Of a DNA stretch of 64,000 nt, positions 16,169 through 25,405 are shown piece after piece (position 1 is the first letter of the stretch; each line of letters starts with the position of its first letter). Source of the DNA: CBDFGS01 sp965247255 (GTDB taxonomy: Bacteria > Chloroflexota > Dehalococcoidia > Lucifugimonadales > CAUZJF01). The notes beneath the pieces were generated by a model. The model was given only the letters and a program-made list of their open reading frames with translations. It ran no database searches and had not been told where the DNA came from. The position numbers and the translations under genes are program-made. The stretch covers positions 248,001 to 312,000 of the forward strand of contig CBDFGS010000012.1 in assembly GCA_965247255.1 (NCBI GenBank), given 5' to 3'.

Positions 16169-17872
16169 CCCGAATCCACCGAAGGACGTCCTTGGGGACA
16201 GCCCTTGAAGAAGCCAGCGGGTGCTCCTCTGAATCTGGGATAATGGTTTTGGAACAGAAACCCGCCCGGAAACAAGGAGCACCCAATAGATGCTGCCACA
16301 GAACAAACCCGACCGTATCCGCATCCTCTTTGACGACCATCGCCTGGTGGCCAATGCCGGCCTGCTCCTGCCGGCCACCCTAGCCCGGCACCTGGGCCTG
16401 CGGGAACTCGTCGACCATCACCTTGACCTCGGCGGAGCGCCGGGACGGGCGAACACTGGGGACAAGATGCTGACGCTGGTCGCTTCCGCGCTGGCAGGCG
16501 GCGACTGCATCGACGACGCCGATGCGCTGCGCGCTGGTGGGACGGTTGGTGTTCTAGGCTGCGTGGTCAAGGCGCCATCCACCCTGGGGACCTTCCTGCG
16601 CAGCTTCCGGTGGGGGCATGTCCGTCAACTCGACCGCGTGAGCCGCCAGTTGTTGGCCCGGGCCTGGGCCGCTGGGGCCGGACCCGGCGACTCGCCCCTG
16701 ACCATCGACCTGGACTCGACCATCTGCGAGACCTATGGACTGGCCAAGGAGGGAGCGCGCCACCACGGCTATACCGGCGCCCGCGGCTATCACCCGCTGC
16801 TGGCCATTGCCGCCGGCACCGGCGAGGTGCTGATGTCCCGGCTGCGCGAGGGCCGGGCCAACACCGCCCGTGGCGCCGCCCACTTCCTGCGTGAGACGGT
16901 GGGGCGGGTGCGCTACGGCGGGGCCAGGGGACAACTCACGGTGCGGGCCGACAGCGGCTTCTACGCCCACACTGTCGTTGCCGCCTGCCGGGAAATGGAT
17001 GTCCGCTTCTCTATCACCATCCGCCAGCGCGCCAGGCTGCGGGATCTGATCGAGGCGATACCAGAGGAGGACTGGACTCCCATTCCCTACTGGATGGACG
17101 GCGCCGCCGATGTCGCCGAGACGACTTACACCCCGTTCCAGACCAAGCCGGACGCCGCGCCGGTGCGGCTCATTGTCCGGCGGGTGAAGCCGACGCCCGG
17201 TTCCCAGCTCGCCCTCTTCGCCAGATACAGCTATCACGCCTTCATCACCGACCGCGATGGGGAGACGCTGGAACTGGAGGCCGATCATCGCCGCCACGCC
17301 GAGGTCGAGAACGCCATACGCGACCTCAAGTACGGCGTCGGGCTGAACCACATGCCGTCGGCGCGCTTCGCCGCCAACGGCGCCTGGCTGGCGGTCCAGG
17401 TGATGGCGCATAACCTGGCCCGCTGGACGGCGCGGATTGGTCTGGGCGAGCGGACCGTGATCACCAAGACCCTCAGGCGGCGGGTCTTCGCTCTGGTGGG
17501 ACGGATCACCCGCTCGGCGCGCCGCCTCACTTTGCATCTCCCCCGGCGCTGGCCTTGGGAAACCCAGTTCACTCGCGCCTTGGCCCGGCTGCAAGCCATT
17601 CCGTTCCCGGCCTGACGGCCAGCCTGCAACTGACCCAACGTCCCCGCAATCTCGCGCCACCCCGGTCGCGAGAGTCCCCTGCTGCGTATCCTCTCGCCTT
17701 CCCGCGCATCGCAACTCCCGCATAGGGCCTTAGGGGCCCTGTGCGGCCACTGAAGACCGCCCGCCGGCCTCCCATCTACCCCAAGACCCCAGGCCATCTC
17801 CCCTGTAGCTCCCTCACCCACCCCCTTCCGCTGCCCTCACGCCGTCCATCGGTGTCCTTCGGTGGATTCGGG
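16169..17872 (+). mobile_element. IS1380-family insertion sequence, copy 1
   Basis: A 1704-bp element bounded by inverted repeats starting CCCGAATCCACCGAAGGA. It carries one transposase gene and about 255 bases of non-coding right end. It matches copies at 32070 and 46837 in length and transposase sequence. The flanking pentamers are TTTAG on the left and CTAAA on the right, so there is no direct target duplication, unlike the other three copies. The two flanks encode unrelated truncated genes. Confidence 0.92.
16290..17615 (+). CDS. IS1380-family DDE transposase (copy 1)
   Basis: A 441-residue DDE transposase. A helical N-terminal part (FDDHRLVANAGLLLPATLA, GDKMLTLVASALAGGDCIDD) precedes the catalytic core: the first Asp is in TIDLDST (D142), the second in RADSGFY (about 225), and the Glu is in the ENAIRDLKYG helix (about 340). 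AAGGAG lies about thirteen bases before the ATG. It is intact and identical in protein sequence to the copies at 32327 and 46958. A long open frame on the opposite strand inside it is a shadow of high GC. Confidence 0.93.
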   Translation: MLPQNKPDRIRILFDDHRLVANAGLLLPATLARHLGLRELVDHHLDLGGAPGRANTGDKMLTLVASALAGGDCIDDADALRAGGTVGVLGCVVKAPSTLGTFLRSFRWGHVRQLDRVSRQLLARAWAAGAGPGDSPLTIDLDSTICETYGLAKEGARHHGYTGARGYHPLLAIAAGTGEVLMSRLREGRANTARGAAHFLRETVGRVRYGGARGQLTVRADSGFYAHTVVAACREMDVRFSITIRQRARLRDLIEAIPEEDWTPIPYWMDGAADVAETTYTPFQTKPDAAPVRLIVRRVKPTPGSQLALFARYSYHAFITDRDGETLELEADHRRHAEVENAIRDLKYGVGLNHMPSARFAANGAWLAVQVMAHNLARWTARIGLGERTVITKTLRRRVFALVGRITRSARRLTLHLPRRWPWETQFTRALARLQAIPFPA

Positions 17873-17928
17873 CTAAACCTCAGGCCACGCCTGCTCCTAC
17901 GGCAACCCGTACCGCCACCCCAAGCGCA

Positions 17929-20613
17929 ATGCCTACCGCTTTCCAGTCTGCCACGCCACCTGCAAGCGCCACTCCAACGGCGACGCCCACACCCACACCC
18001 GCAGCTACGCCAACTCCTGCGGCCACGCCTACACGTGCTCCAACGGCTACTCCAACCCGCTCACCTCTACCTACTCCGATGCCCATGCCGACACCTACCC
18101 TAACGCCCACGGCGACGCAAACGACCCTTCCGACGCCGAGTCCTTCACCTACACCTGGGCCTGCAACGTGGACTCGGCAGTTCGGCACCGGAGAGGACGA
18201 GATAGCGTACGGCGCCGCCGTCGACGAGTCGGCAAACCTGATCCTCGTTGGGTATACAGGAGGCGTACTGCCAGGCCAGTCCTCCGTCGGCAAGAAGGAC
18301 GCCGTCGTTCGGAAGTACGACACCTACGGCGACGAGTTGTGGACCCGCCAGTTCGGAACCCGTGAGAATGACGTGGCCTATGACGTCGCCGTCGACTTGT
18401 CAGGAGACTTGGTTGTTGCCGGGCAGACGTATGGCAACTTGCCTGGTCAGAAACTGGCTGGCGAGGCGGATGCGTTCTTGAGAAAGTACAACAGCTCGGG
18501 AAACGAGCTGTGGACACAACAGTTCGGCACGGCCCACGCTAGCTCGGCCCTCAGTATCGCCGTTGACGGGTCAAAGAATGTCTATGTGGCCGGTACTACC
18601 CGCGGCGTTCTGCCAGGCCCGAACGTTTCAGGTTCAGAACGCATCTTTGTGCGCAAGTACGATGGCAATGGGAGGGAGCAGTGGACTCGCCAGTTCGGCT
18701 CCCCCGTCGATGACTCGGCAGTGGGCGTCGAAGTAGACGCGATCGGCAACGTGTACATCGCTGGGGAGACACTCGGATCTTTACCGGGTCAGACGTTGCT
18801 AGGAGGAGGAGACGCATTCCTACGTAAGTACGACACGGCTGGGAACGAGCTATGGACCCGCCAGTTTGGAACGGATGGTGCGGACTGGGCTGGTGCCGTT
18901 GCCTTGGACGGCTCCGGCAACGTCTACGTTGCGGGGGGCCAGCAAGGACTCCCGTTAAGCAAGCGCGGCGGCACAGGCTCCTTGGATGCGTTGTTACGTA
19001 AATATGACGCCGATGGGAACGAGTTGTGGACCCGTCAGTTCGGGACCACTCGCCGTGATTTCGCCTTCGCTGTTGCGGTGGACACCTCAGATAATGTCTT
19101 CGTTGTAGGAGGCACTGAGCCCGACACCTTCGTCCGGAAGTACGACGAAGCAGGAGCCGAATTGTGGACCGACCAGATCGGCTTCCCCTTCACACTCGGT
19201 GGCAACATTCTGTTACATGGTGTGGCCGTGGACGGGTCCGGCAGCGCTTACATTACAGGCGCGGCAGGGAAGGCGCTGGACGGCCAGACCGGCTTGGGCG
19301 GCTGGGACGCTCTTGTGCGTAAGTACAACCCCGAGGGATACTCCGAGTCGCCTCAAACAGTTGCGTCTCGATCGATTCCCGTAGCGGCGGTGACAACCTC
19401 GCCCAACCGGGCCCCTTCTTCAACGTCGTTGCCTGCGACCTGGACACGGCAGTTCGGCGGCTCCAGTTTTGATGCTGCGTATGGAGTTGCCGTGGATGGA
19501 TCCGGAAACGTGTTTGTAGCCGGTAGTACCATTGGCGTCCTACCCTGTCAGCCCCCGACTTGCCGCATGGACGCTTTCCTCCGGAAGTATGACATTTACG
19601 GGAACGAGCTTTGGACCCGGCAGTTCGGCAGCCCTGAGAATGACGGCGCACTAGACGTTGCCGTGGACGGGTCAGGCAACGCTTACGTTGTGGGGCAAAC
19701 GCGCACCAGCCTCCCCGACCAGACCTCCGCCGGCCATTGGGACGCCTTTCTCCGCAAGTACGACACGGAGGGCAAAGAGCTGTGGACCCGTCAATTCGGA
19801 TCTACAGCCCTTGACGTCGCACTTAGCGCTACCCTCGACGGGTCAGGCAACGTGTACGTTGCCGGCGAAACAGGGGGCGTTCTCCTCGGAAAACGGTTTG
19901 GCGGCTCCGGCGACATCTTTGTGCGCAAGTACGACGAGGCTGGGAATGAGGTTTGGACTCGACAGTTCGCCGATACTTACCACGACGGCACGACTCACGC
20001 GGTTGCGGATGCGTCAGGCAACGTCTACGTCTTTGGAAAGGTGGCCGCTCCCTCGGTCGGTGAGGCATTTAAATCGCACCCCTTTGTTTGGAAGTTCGAC
20101 CCGACCGGGAGGGAGGTGTGGACGCTTCAATTCGGGACCGCCACGTCGGACTCTGGGCGCTCCATTGCCGTCGATAGTTCGGGCCATCTGTACGTCGCCG
20201 GCGTTCACGGCGTTTCCGCCACTGAGTCCCCCCAAGTATTCTTGCGTATGTACAACAGCCAGGGGGACGAGCTGTGGTCTTCGTCGTTCGAGCTTGGGTT
20301 CGGAACAGGGCCTCTGGGCCTCGCTGCGGGAGTAACCGACGATGTCTACATGTTCGGACACACCGTGCGCGGCGTCTTCATCCGTAAGTACGACAATGCA
20401 GGCGGCGAGTTGTGGACTCGCCAATTCGGTATTCCGCTGACCCGAAACATTCACGTTTTCCTGGGTGATGTCGCAGCGGACCAATTCGGCAACCTGTACG
20501 CCGTAGGTCGGGCGAGCAGAGCACTACCAGGCCAGACGGCGGCTGGCCACTTTGATGCCATCGTTCGTAAGTACGACAGAGATGGATATACTGAGGTTAC
20601 ATTGCCGAGATAG
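17929..20613 (+). CDS. SBBP-repeat protein with two seven-bladed beta-propellers, 5' end lost to IS
   Basis: A Thr/Pro-rich stalk (about residues 1-80) is followed by 14 repeats with the pattern x-W-T-R-Q-F-G ... GNVYVAG ... LRKYD. Seven repeats, a short linker (about residues 480-505) and seven more make two seven-bladed beta-propellers. SBBP propellers are usually exported or surface proteins; function here is unknown. The frame is open without a stop back to the IS end at 17872, and the Thr/Pro stalk continues to that edge, so the signal peptide and true start have been removed. The ATG at 17929 is only the first available Met. Probably not expressed from its own promoter. Confidence 0.8.
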   Translation: MPTAFQSATPPASATPTATPTPTPAATPTPAATPTRAPTATPTRSPLPTPMPMPTPTLTPTATQTTLPTPSPSPTPGPATWTRQFGTGEDEIAYGAAVDESANLILVGYTGGVLPGQSSVGKKDAVVRKYDTYGDELWTRQFGTRENDVAYDVAVDLSGDLVVAGQTYGNLPGQKLAGEADAFLRKYNSSGNELWTQQFGTAHASSALSIAVDGSKNVYVAGTTRGVLPGPNVSGSERIFVRKYDGNGREQWTRQFGSPVDDSAVGVEVDAIGNVYIAGETLGSLPGQTLLGGGDAFLRKYDTAGNELWTRQFGTDGADWAGAVALDGSGNVYVAGGQQGLPLSKRGGTGSLDALLRKYDADGNELWTRQFGTTRRDFAFAVAVDTSDNVFVVGGTEPDTFVRKYDEAGAELWTDQIGFPFTLGGNILLHGVAVDGSGSAYITGAAGKALDGQTGLGGWDALVRKYNPEGYSESPQTVASRSIPVAAVTTSPNRAPSSTSLPATWTRQFGGSSFDAAYGVAVDGSGNVFVAGSTIGVLPCQPPTCRMDAFLRKYDIYGNELWTRQFGSPENDGALDVAVDGSGNAYVVGQTRTSLPDQTSAGHWDAFLRKYDTEGKELWTRQFGSTALDVALSATLDGSGNVYVAGETGGVLLGKRFGGSGDIFVRKYDEAGNEVWTRQFADTYHDGTTHAVADASGNVYVFGKVAAPSVGEAFKSHPFVWKFDPTGREVWTLQFGTATSDSGRSIAVDSSGHLYVAGVHGVSATESPQVFLRMYNSQGDELWSSSFELGFGTGPLGLAAGVTDDVYMFGHTVRGVFIRKYDNAGGELWTRQFGIPLTRNIHVFLGDVAADQFGNLYAVGRASRALPGQTAAGHFDAIVRKYDRDGYTEVTLPR

Positions 20614-21074
20614 ACCACCACCAAGACCGCGCCTTGAATCGGCCATACCGTGTCCAGCGAGTGGCGTCGCCGCGGAGATACGAGCGATGAGGTTTTTGAA
20701 AACGGTGGCATGAGTTGGCGAATCGGATCATATCGAGCGGTTAGCCAGACGGCAGTTCCCAGAATATCGGCTGTGGCAGCGGGCCGCCAATGGGAAGTAC
20801 ACATTTCTATCTTCACGCCGCGGATCCGGCGGCACGATGCAACAATGACCACTCCGGCGTACCGCGGGCTAGCTCGCGAACGTTACGTTTGAGCTGGGGT
20901 ATCTGATCGCCAGCCAGGTCATGCGGCACCCGATCCGGTCGAGGCCGTGATGGGGTAGGAGAGCACCTGCTCAGGCTACGACACGCGGGACCTGACGTGC
21001 CGCCATCGAGTCAGGCTGCCGAAGCTGGCGGCGGTGCCCACACGGACCAGTCGTAGAGAGGGTCAATCACCTGG
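20614..21074. other. Interval with no recognised gene
   Basis: About 460 bases after the propeller gene. Short open frames exist on both strands but none has a recognisable motif or a good ribosome-binding site. Confidence 0.4.
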
Positions 21075-21377
21075 TCATCCGTCAGCTCCGCTACCGTTTC
21101 CGCTAGCTGGTTCCGCCCCGTTGGCCTCTGAGTCGGGGAGGCGGTTAGCAAGGAGCTCAACGAGCCGGGCTCTGGCGTCGTCGGCTTCGTTAGCACGGAC
21201 ATTTAGCACCTGCGTATTGACATTGATGGTATCACCGCTGAGGGCCAGGTCGAGACCGTTGATGTCTCTGATGCCCTTAATGGCTTTGAAGACCATGTCC
21301 GTCGCCTTCACGTCACCGGCTAGGGCCTTCTCCCAGTAGCCGCCGTAGAATCTACACGCACACCGGTTCCGTGTAGC
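21075..21377 (-). pseudogene. Possible remnant of a terminase-small-subunit-like or similar phage protein
   Basis: An open frame of 100 codons without an ATG. It reads FYGGYWEKALAGDVKATDMV, then FKAIKGIRDINGLDLAL, a pattern like the helical DNA-binding segment of some phage packaging and helix-turn-helix proteins, then a polar Gly/Ser/Ala end. The first usable start is GTG at 21308. It could also be a small intact hypothetical gene. Assignment is weak. Confidence 0.25.
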
Positions 21378-21478
21378 TCATACGGTGGCCTGTTGACGTC
21401 CACACTCAGGGGGTCGCAACCCATCGTACCGGTCGTGCGAGACTCCGTGAGAACGGACCTGCCGGTCAGCACGTGTCG

Positions 21479-21513
21479 GCGCCTCGGGCAGGCTCTTGTC
21501 CTGCCCGAGGCGC
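21479..21513 (+). terminator. Strong hairpin with short T run
   Basis: GCGCCTCGGGCAGG and CCTGCCCGAGGCGC form a perfect 14-bp stem with a 7-base loop, followed by TTTCTC on the forward strand. It lies 20 bases beyond the stop of the reverse-strand lipoprotein gene. The T run favours the forward strand, though no clear forward gene ends here. Confidence 0.6.
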
Positions 21514-21533
21514 TTTCTCACCTGCAAATTGTC

Positions 21534-21995
21534 CTAGCCAGCCGTCCAACGGACCCACTGCGCCGGCCGGGCCGGGGAAGGCGGTAGACCGCCTGGCTCC
21601 CTGTCCTTGACGGTCGTGGCCGGGTAGAAGATGTACACGTCGGTCGTCGCGCCGGCCTTTGGTCGGTAGACCTCTACACCGGTGTCGCCGTCAGGGTTGT
21701 TTCGCGTACCTGTGCCGACGACCTCCATGTCGTCCATGTTGATAGCTGCGCGCCACTCGACCGCAGCGTACTCCACCCCGTCGAACGTCACCCGCAAGGG
21801 CGGCCCACTAGAACTCGGCGACGCCGCCGGTCCGGGCTGAACCCCAGTGGTTTTCCCACCTACCGTGGGCGGAGCCTGCGTCGGTGCCTCCTCGTTGAGC
21901 GAAGTCGGTTCAGCTCCATTTCCACACGCTACGCCGATCACCATCAACGCTGCCACTCCAATGATACCCGCGAATCCTCTAATTCCGATTGCCAT
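21534..21995 (-). CDS. Small lipoprotein of unknown function
   Basis: A 153-residue protein with a lipoprotein signal: hydrophobic stretch then VIGVAC with Cys 24. A Thr/Pro/Gln/Ser-rich linker of about 50 residues leads to a short C-terminal domain (LRVTFDGVEYAAVEWRAAIN ... TGVEVYRPKAGATTDVYIFY). AAAGGAG lies eight bases before the ATG at 21995. No family recognised. Predicted membrane-anchored on the outer face. Confidence 0.68.
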   Translation of the reverse strand: MAIGIRGFAGIIGVAALMVIGVACGNGAEPTSLNEEAPTQAPPTVGGKTTGVQPGPAASPSSSGPPLRVTFDGVEYAAVEWRAAINMDDMEVVGTGTRNNPDGDTGVEVYRPKAGATTDVYIFYPATTVKDREPGGLPPSPARPAQWVRWTAG

Positions 21996-22283
21996 TGTCC
22001 TCTCCTTTGGTTCGAGCATTCTGTTCGTGCCGATTATGCTGCCAAGATACCCTCGTCCACATCGGCGATTCGCATGATCTCGTCTCGGCAATAGGGCCGA
22101 CCGGCGGCTCGTTCTCTTCGCCGATGTTCCCATCCCCCCATTGATATGACTGACAACGCTGCTGGAAGCTATAACCCCCGTCGCTCACTTTCGGCAATTC
22201 TGGCTGGGATTCAAAGATGCGATGCGATAGTTTCATGCTGAAATAGTGCGACAACTAACAAACGGGCCGGTTATCATGATTCC

Positions 22284-23171
22284 ATGAGACGCGCCACTGT
22301 TGAGGAATCCCGAAGCATCAATCTGGACTACTTGGAGAGGCATGGTCTGCTAGAACCAGGTAGCTGCTTCACCGTGAACTGGACCAATGGTAGGGGCAAG
22401 CCAACTGGCAGCGCTGGGGTTTGGATGGGTGAAGGGTATGTGCGAATTGTCCACAGCTGGTCAAGAGACAATGACGAAGTCGGAGAGGAGGTTGACGAAA
22501 GAGTGCTCCTTGACCAGGTTGCCCTGGGGGGCTACCGACTCTATTTCCTTTGCCCGAGTTGCGGACACCGAGCACGCAGCATCCACATGCCGCCGGGGGA
22601 AACCGGATTTGGGTGCCGCCAATGCCACGATCTGACTTACCGGTCTCAGCAAGAGACCCGCACTATCTGGTCGAGGCTTTTCCCCCGACAGGATGATCGA
22701 CCACGCCGCGGATCCAATGCCCGAGGATACCTGTCAGCGCTTCAGTTAGCCAAGACGGCTGACGTTGACGAACTCGATCCAGGGCTAGCCCGCTTGGAAC
22801 GGAGTATAGAGCGACAAAACAACCGTTGGGGACGACCAGGCCGACCGAGCAAGCGGGCTATAAAGGAGCAGCGGAAGCGGGACCAACTACAGGCCCAGGG
22901 GCTTCTGGACTCGTTCGGGAATCCTACTCCCAGGCCCAAACGTGGCCCAGGCCGGCCGAAGGAGAAGCGGGCTTACCAGCGGCGCACTCCGAAGCAGAGG
23001 CACCCGGTTGGGGTCGGGGAGGCGTACTGCGTCAGGTGCAAGGATGCCCGACAGCTAGTCTACGCACGGGAAGGCATCCTGTCGAATGGTCGCCCAGCCC
23101 TCAAAGGGCGCTGCCATGCCTGCCGGACTCGACTCTGTCGGATCCTGCCTGGGACGACTATGCGAGTGTGA
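22284..23171 (+). CDS. Zinc-ribbon protein with AT-hook-like motifs, unknown function
   Basis: A 295-residue protein. The N-terminal part (about 1-85) has beta-rich text. A first zinc ribbon uses C90, C93, C111 and C114 (FLCPSCGHRARS ... GCRQCHDLTYRSQQE). A helical, basic middle follows with two AT-hook-like motifs (GRPGRPSKR and GPGRPKEKR). The C-terminus is a second ribbon (C249, C252, C277, C280) with the pattern of DUF5679, including NGRPALKGRCHACRT. DNA binding is likely. Such proteins are often found in mobile or phage-derived regions; that fits the IS-rich context but is inference. Confidence 0.7.
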   Translation: MRRATVEESRSINLDYLERHGLLEPGSCFTVNWTNGRGKPTGSAGVWMGEGYVRIVHSWSRDNDEVGEEVDERVLLDQVALGGYRLYFLCPSCGHRARSIHMPPGETGFGCRQCHDLTYRSQQETRTIWSRLFPRQDDRPRRGSNARGYLSALQLAKTADVDELDPGLARLERSIERQNNRWGRPGRPSKRAIKEQRKRDQLQAQGLLDSFGNPTPRPKRGPGRPKEKRAYQRRTPKQRHPVGVGEAYCVRCKDARQLVYAREGILSNGRPALKGRCHACRTRLCRILPGTTMRV

Positions 23172-23474
23172 CGGAGATATCAAAGTGGAGCGGGTTGGGC
23201 CTTGGTCCACAAGCCACCGTTGAACGGAGACACGGCCGTGGGTGCTTGCTCCTAGCGCCCCCTCCATCTCCGATACCCTGCCACTAGCTGGTCATGACCT
23301 GAGATCCGACAGCGTCCCTCGCAGACTCAACTGGGGCTCGCCTCCTTCCTCGCACACGCCGAGTTTTCAACGTTGAAGGGCCTTTGCCCCAGCGTCCCAC
23401 ATGGTGTCACGCTTTTACGTATCGGATGATGCCGCCTTCTGCGTCATCTGACTTCAGCTGCTATAGCTTGCCGC
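23172..23474. other. Interval without recognised genes
   Basis: About 300 bases with only short open frames and no motif. The last part contains the promoter of the next gene. Confidence 0.4.
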
Positions 23475-23483
23475 TGGTATAAT
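23475..23483 (+). promoter_or_regulatory. Extended -10 promoter, probably leaderless
   Basis: TGGTATAAT ends only seven bases before the ATG at 23491. Transcription would start at or next to the initiation codon, giving a leaderless mRNA; no ribosome-binding site is present. No good -35 is seen, as expected for an extended -10. Confidence 0.6.
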
Positions 23484-23490
23484 CAGCAGC

Positions 23491-24153
23491 ATGCGAAGCG
23501 CCCGGTTTCTTTTTCTGGTTTCTTGCGTGGTCCTGACCGCTTGCGGTGGCACATCCGAGCCTACGCCCACACGGCCCTTGGCTCAAGCACCCACGGATAC
23601 ACCAGAAACTGTAGAAAGTCCGGCGCCAACGAGTGCCCCCATCACCCAGGACGTAGCGACCCCTACGGTGCCAAAGTCGGAGCAGGTGATCGATCAAGGT
23701 GAATTCCTGCGGGTGATCGCGCCGCTTGACGAAGTACGAGGCTACTGTCTGGATATCCCAGGTCATATGGCAGGCGTACGAACAGAGAGTCCGCTGCAGG
23801 CGCATACCTGTAAGCACGGGATATGGAACCAGGACGGACGGTTTGACGTGACCGCTCTCGGACGCGGTGTAATACGCATGCCTCACTATGAGTTGTGCCT
23901 GCAGGCCGAGAACACTTCGATCGGGGCTCGGCTCCTTCTTGCAGAATGTTCCGAGGAAGAGCTCCAGACCTGGACGCAGCAAGACTCAGGCGAAATCGCG
24001 TTGGGAGCCGTTCCTCAGCTGTGCATCACGATCGAAGAGGGACCGGGAAGAGATGCGGGTGGACCACAATATCTGATGAAGGGCGTTGGACTTGACACTT
24101 GTGCCCCGCAGGCCAGCAATCGTCAACGATGGACAACGGTGATACCCCGATAA
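23491..24153 (+). CDS. Lipoprotein with ricin-type beta-trefoil lectin domain
   Basis: A 220-residue protein. A signal peptide ends at LTAC (Cys 18), followed by a Thr/Pro linker to about residue 65. The rest has the Q-x-W/ricin-B pattern: GYCLDIPG, QAHTCKHGIWNQDGRF, LCLQAENTSIGARLLLAEC, and a last repeat ending in NRQRW. Ricin-B domains bind sugars; as a lone anchored domain it would be a surface lectin. Translation is likely from a leaderless transcript. Confidence 0.75.
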   Translation: MRSARFLFLVSCVVLTACGGTSEPTPTRPLAQAPTDTPETVESPAPTSAPITQDVATPTVPKSEQVIDQGEFLRVIAPLDEVRGYCLDIPGHMAGVRTESPLQAHTCKHGIWNQDGRFDVTALGRGVIRMPHYELCLQAENTSIGARLLLAECSEEELQTWTQQDSGEIALGAVPQLCITIEEGPGRDAGGPQYLMKGVGLDTCAPQASNRQRWTTVIPR

Positions 24154-24554
24154 ATCTGATCGATGATCACCGTAGCCCCGGACACGCCAATCCGTAGCGA
24201 TCCCGCCGTCCCGATAGCCCCTGGCAAGCAAGCTCCGGTACCCGGGCTAATGTCGTATATCGTGTGCCTGCTCCGGGGGCGTACTCGCCGCCCTGCCAGC
24301 CACAGCGTCTGCTTACCTGCTGCCGTGCGTCATTAATTGCAGCGGTGTCCGCTCTGGCTCGGCACCCTGATTCGGCAGGTGCATCCTCCGCCCCATCCAC
24401 TGCTCTTGCAGGCGCAGTTTCCACCTCATCCTCCTTACGGAGTCTGAGACACACCAGCATTTGAAGTGCGTACGCGCAACGGCGGCGCTATCGGCCGATT
24501 GCGCAGCGGTGCTCGCGCTGTGGGTGACAAAAGTGACGCTTCACGCCATATACT
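24154..24554. other. Interval without recognised genes
   Basis: About 400 bases. Short frames on both strands show no recognisable domain. No promoter stands out. Confidence 0.4.
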
Positions 24555-24827
24555 GTGGACTTGGAGGTGGCTAATCTGTCGCCCAATGAATGGAAGGTCC
24601 GAGCCACGGCTACGTTGGAAAAAGGTGTAGAACTACGTCAATACGGGGCATACTCAACGGAGGGAATTGCTCCGGGGAATGGTTCAATACCGATAACGAT
24701 TGAGATATCGGAGTTGGAACCTGGGCGCTACTCTCTGACATATTCGGTGGAAACACTGTTGCCGTGGTCCAACCGGTGGAGAGTGACAGATACGCCAGGT
24801 TGGCGATTTACATTGGAAGTCAGGTAA
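24555..24827 (+). CDS. Small beta-rich protein of unknown function
   Basis: A 90-residue frame starting at GTG. The text (VRATATLEKGVEL ... PITIEISELEPGRYSLTYSV ... WRFTLEV) looks like a single Ig-like or CARDB-like beta sandwich lacking a signal peptide, so it may be the end of a once longer secreted protein. It ends 11 bases before the next gene, which has its own good ribosome-binding site. Confidence 0.4.
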   Translation: MDLEVANLSPNEWKVRATATLEKGVELRQYGAYSTEGIAPGNGSIPITIEISELEPGRYSLTYSVETLLPWSNRWRVTDTPGWRFTLEVR

Positions 24828-24838
24828 AGGAGATCAAA

Positions 24839-25372
24839 ATGAGGTGGGTTTCAACAGCTGTTCTTATGGCCATTTTGATAGTCGGCATTGCTCTCGGCGC
24901 ATGTTCTGACGAAGATGATCCTGCGCCAGTCGCAGCGCCCGCTTCCGCTCCACGGCAAGTCGCCACACAAGCTCCATCCTCAAGTGGTGTAGGGGTTGCG
25001 CCTACCCCGCCGCCCTCAGTTGTTGTGCAGTATTGCTCCGATGGCGACCGCCGTACTGCAATTACGATTAGTAAGGCGGAGAGCTGGGCGATAGTTCAAG
25101 GATGCTCAGCGAACGACCTTGCCGCATACACCAAGTGGGTTTTGATAGGAGCGCAATTGGCCAACCCTATTTACAAAGAGGTGTTTGGTGATGCACTGAC
25201 GGAAAGCGATGAAGGATACATTTTGATCAAAAAAACTGACGAATACGTGTTTGCTGACGAAAGAAGGACTGTTTGGGGTGTTGCCGGATACTCTGCAACC
25301 GATACCCTTGAATCTGCTGCGTATGTTGTGGAAAAGGGATTACCTCAGAACGGCGTTCGCATTCGTCGCTGA
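24839..25372 (+). CDS. Lipoprotein of unknown function
   Basis: A 177-residue protein with a lipoprotein signal (ALGAC, Cys 22), a Pro/Ala/Ser linker and a globular domain of about 115 residues with two Cys (QYCSD, QGCSAND) that could form a disulfide. AAAGGAG lies six bases before the ATG. Base composition is lower in GC than its neighbours. No family recognised. Confidence 0.65.
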   Translation: MRWVSTAVLMAILIVGIALGACSDEDDPAPVAAPASAPRQVATQAPSSSGVGVAPTPPPSVVVQYCSDGDRRTAITISKAESWAIVQGCSANDLAAYTKWVLIGAQLANPIYKEVFGDALTESDEGYILIKKTDEYVFADERRTVWGVAGYSATDTLESAAYVVEKGLPQNGVRIRR

Positions 25373-25405
25373 ATTACCCTTATGGCCATGATTTGTAAGA
25401 TATGA

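Noticed and set aside
17880..18170. Short periodic ACGCC/ACTCC text considered as a minisatellite or CRISPR-like array
   Set aside because: It encodes the Thr/Pro stalk of the propeller protein in frame, with irregular spacing and no spacers.
24764..24838. Longer start for the lipoprotein at 24839
   Set aside because: It would overlap the preceding gene and place extra polar residues before the signal peptide; the ATG at 24839 has a strong ribosome-binding site.
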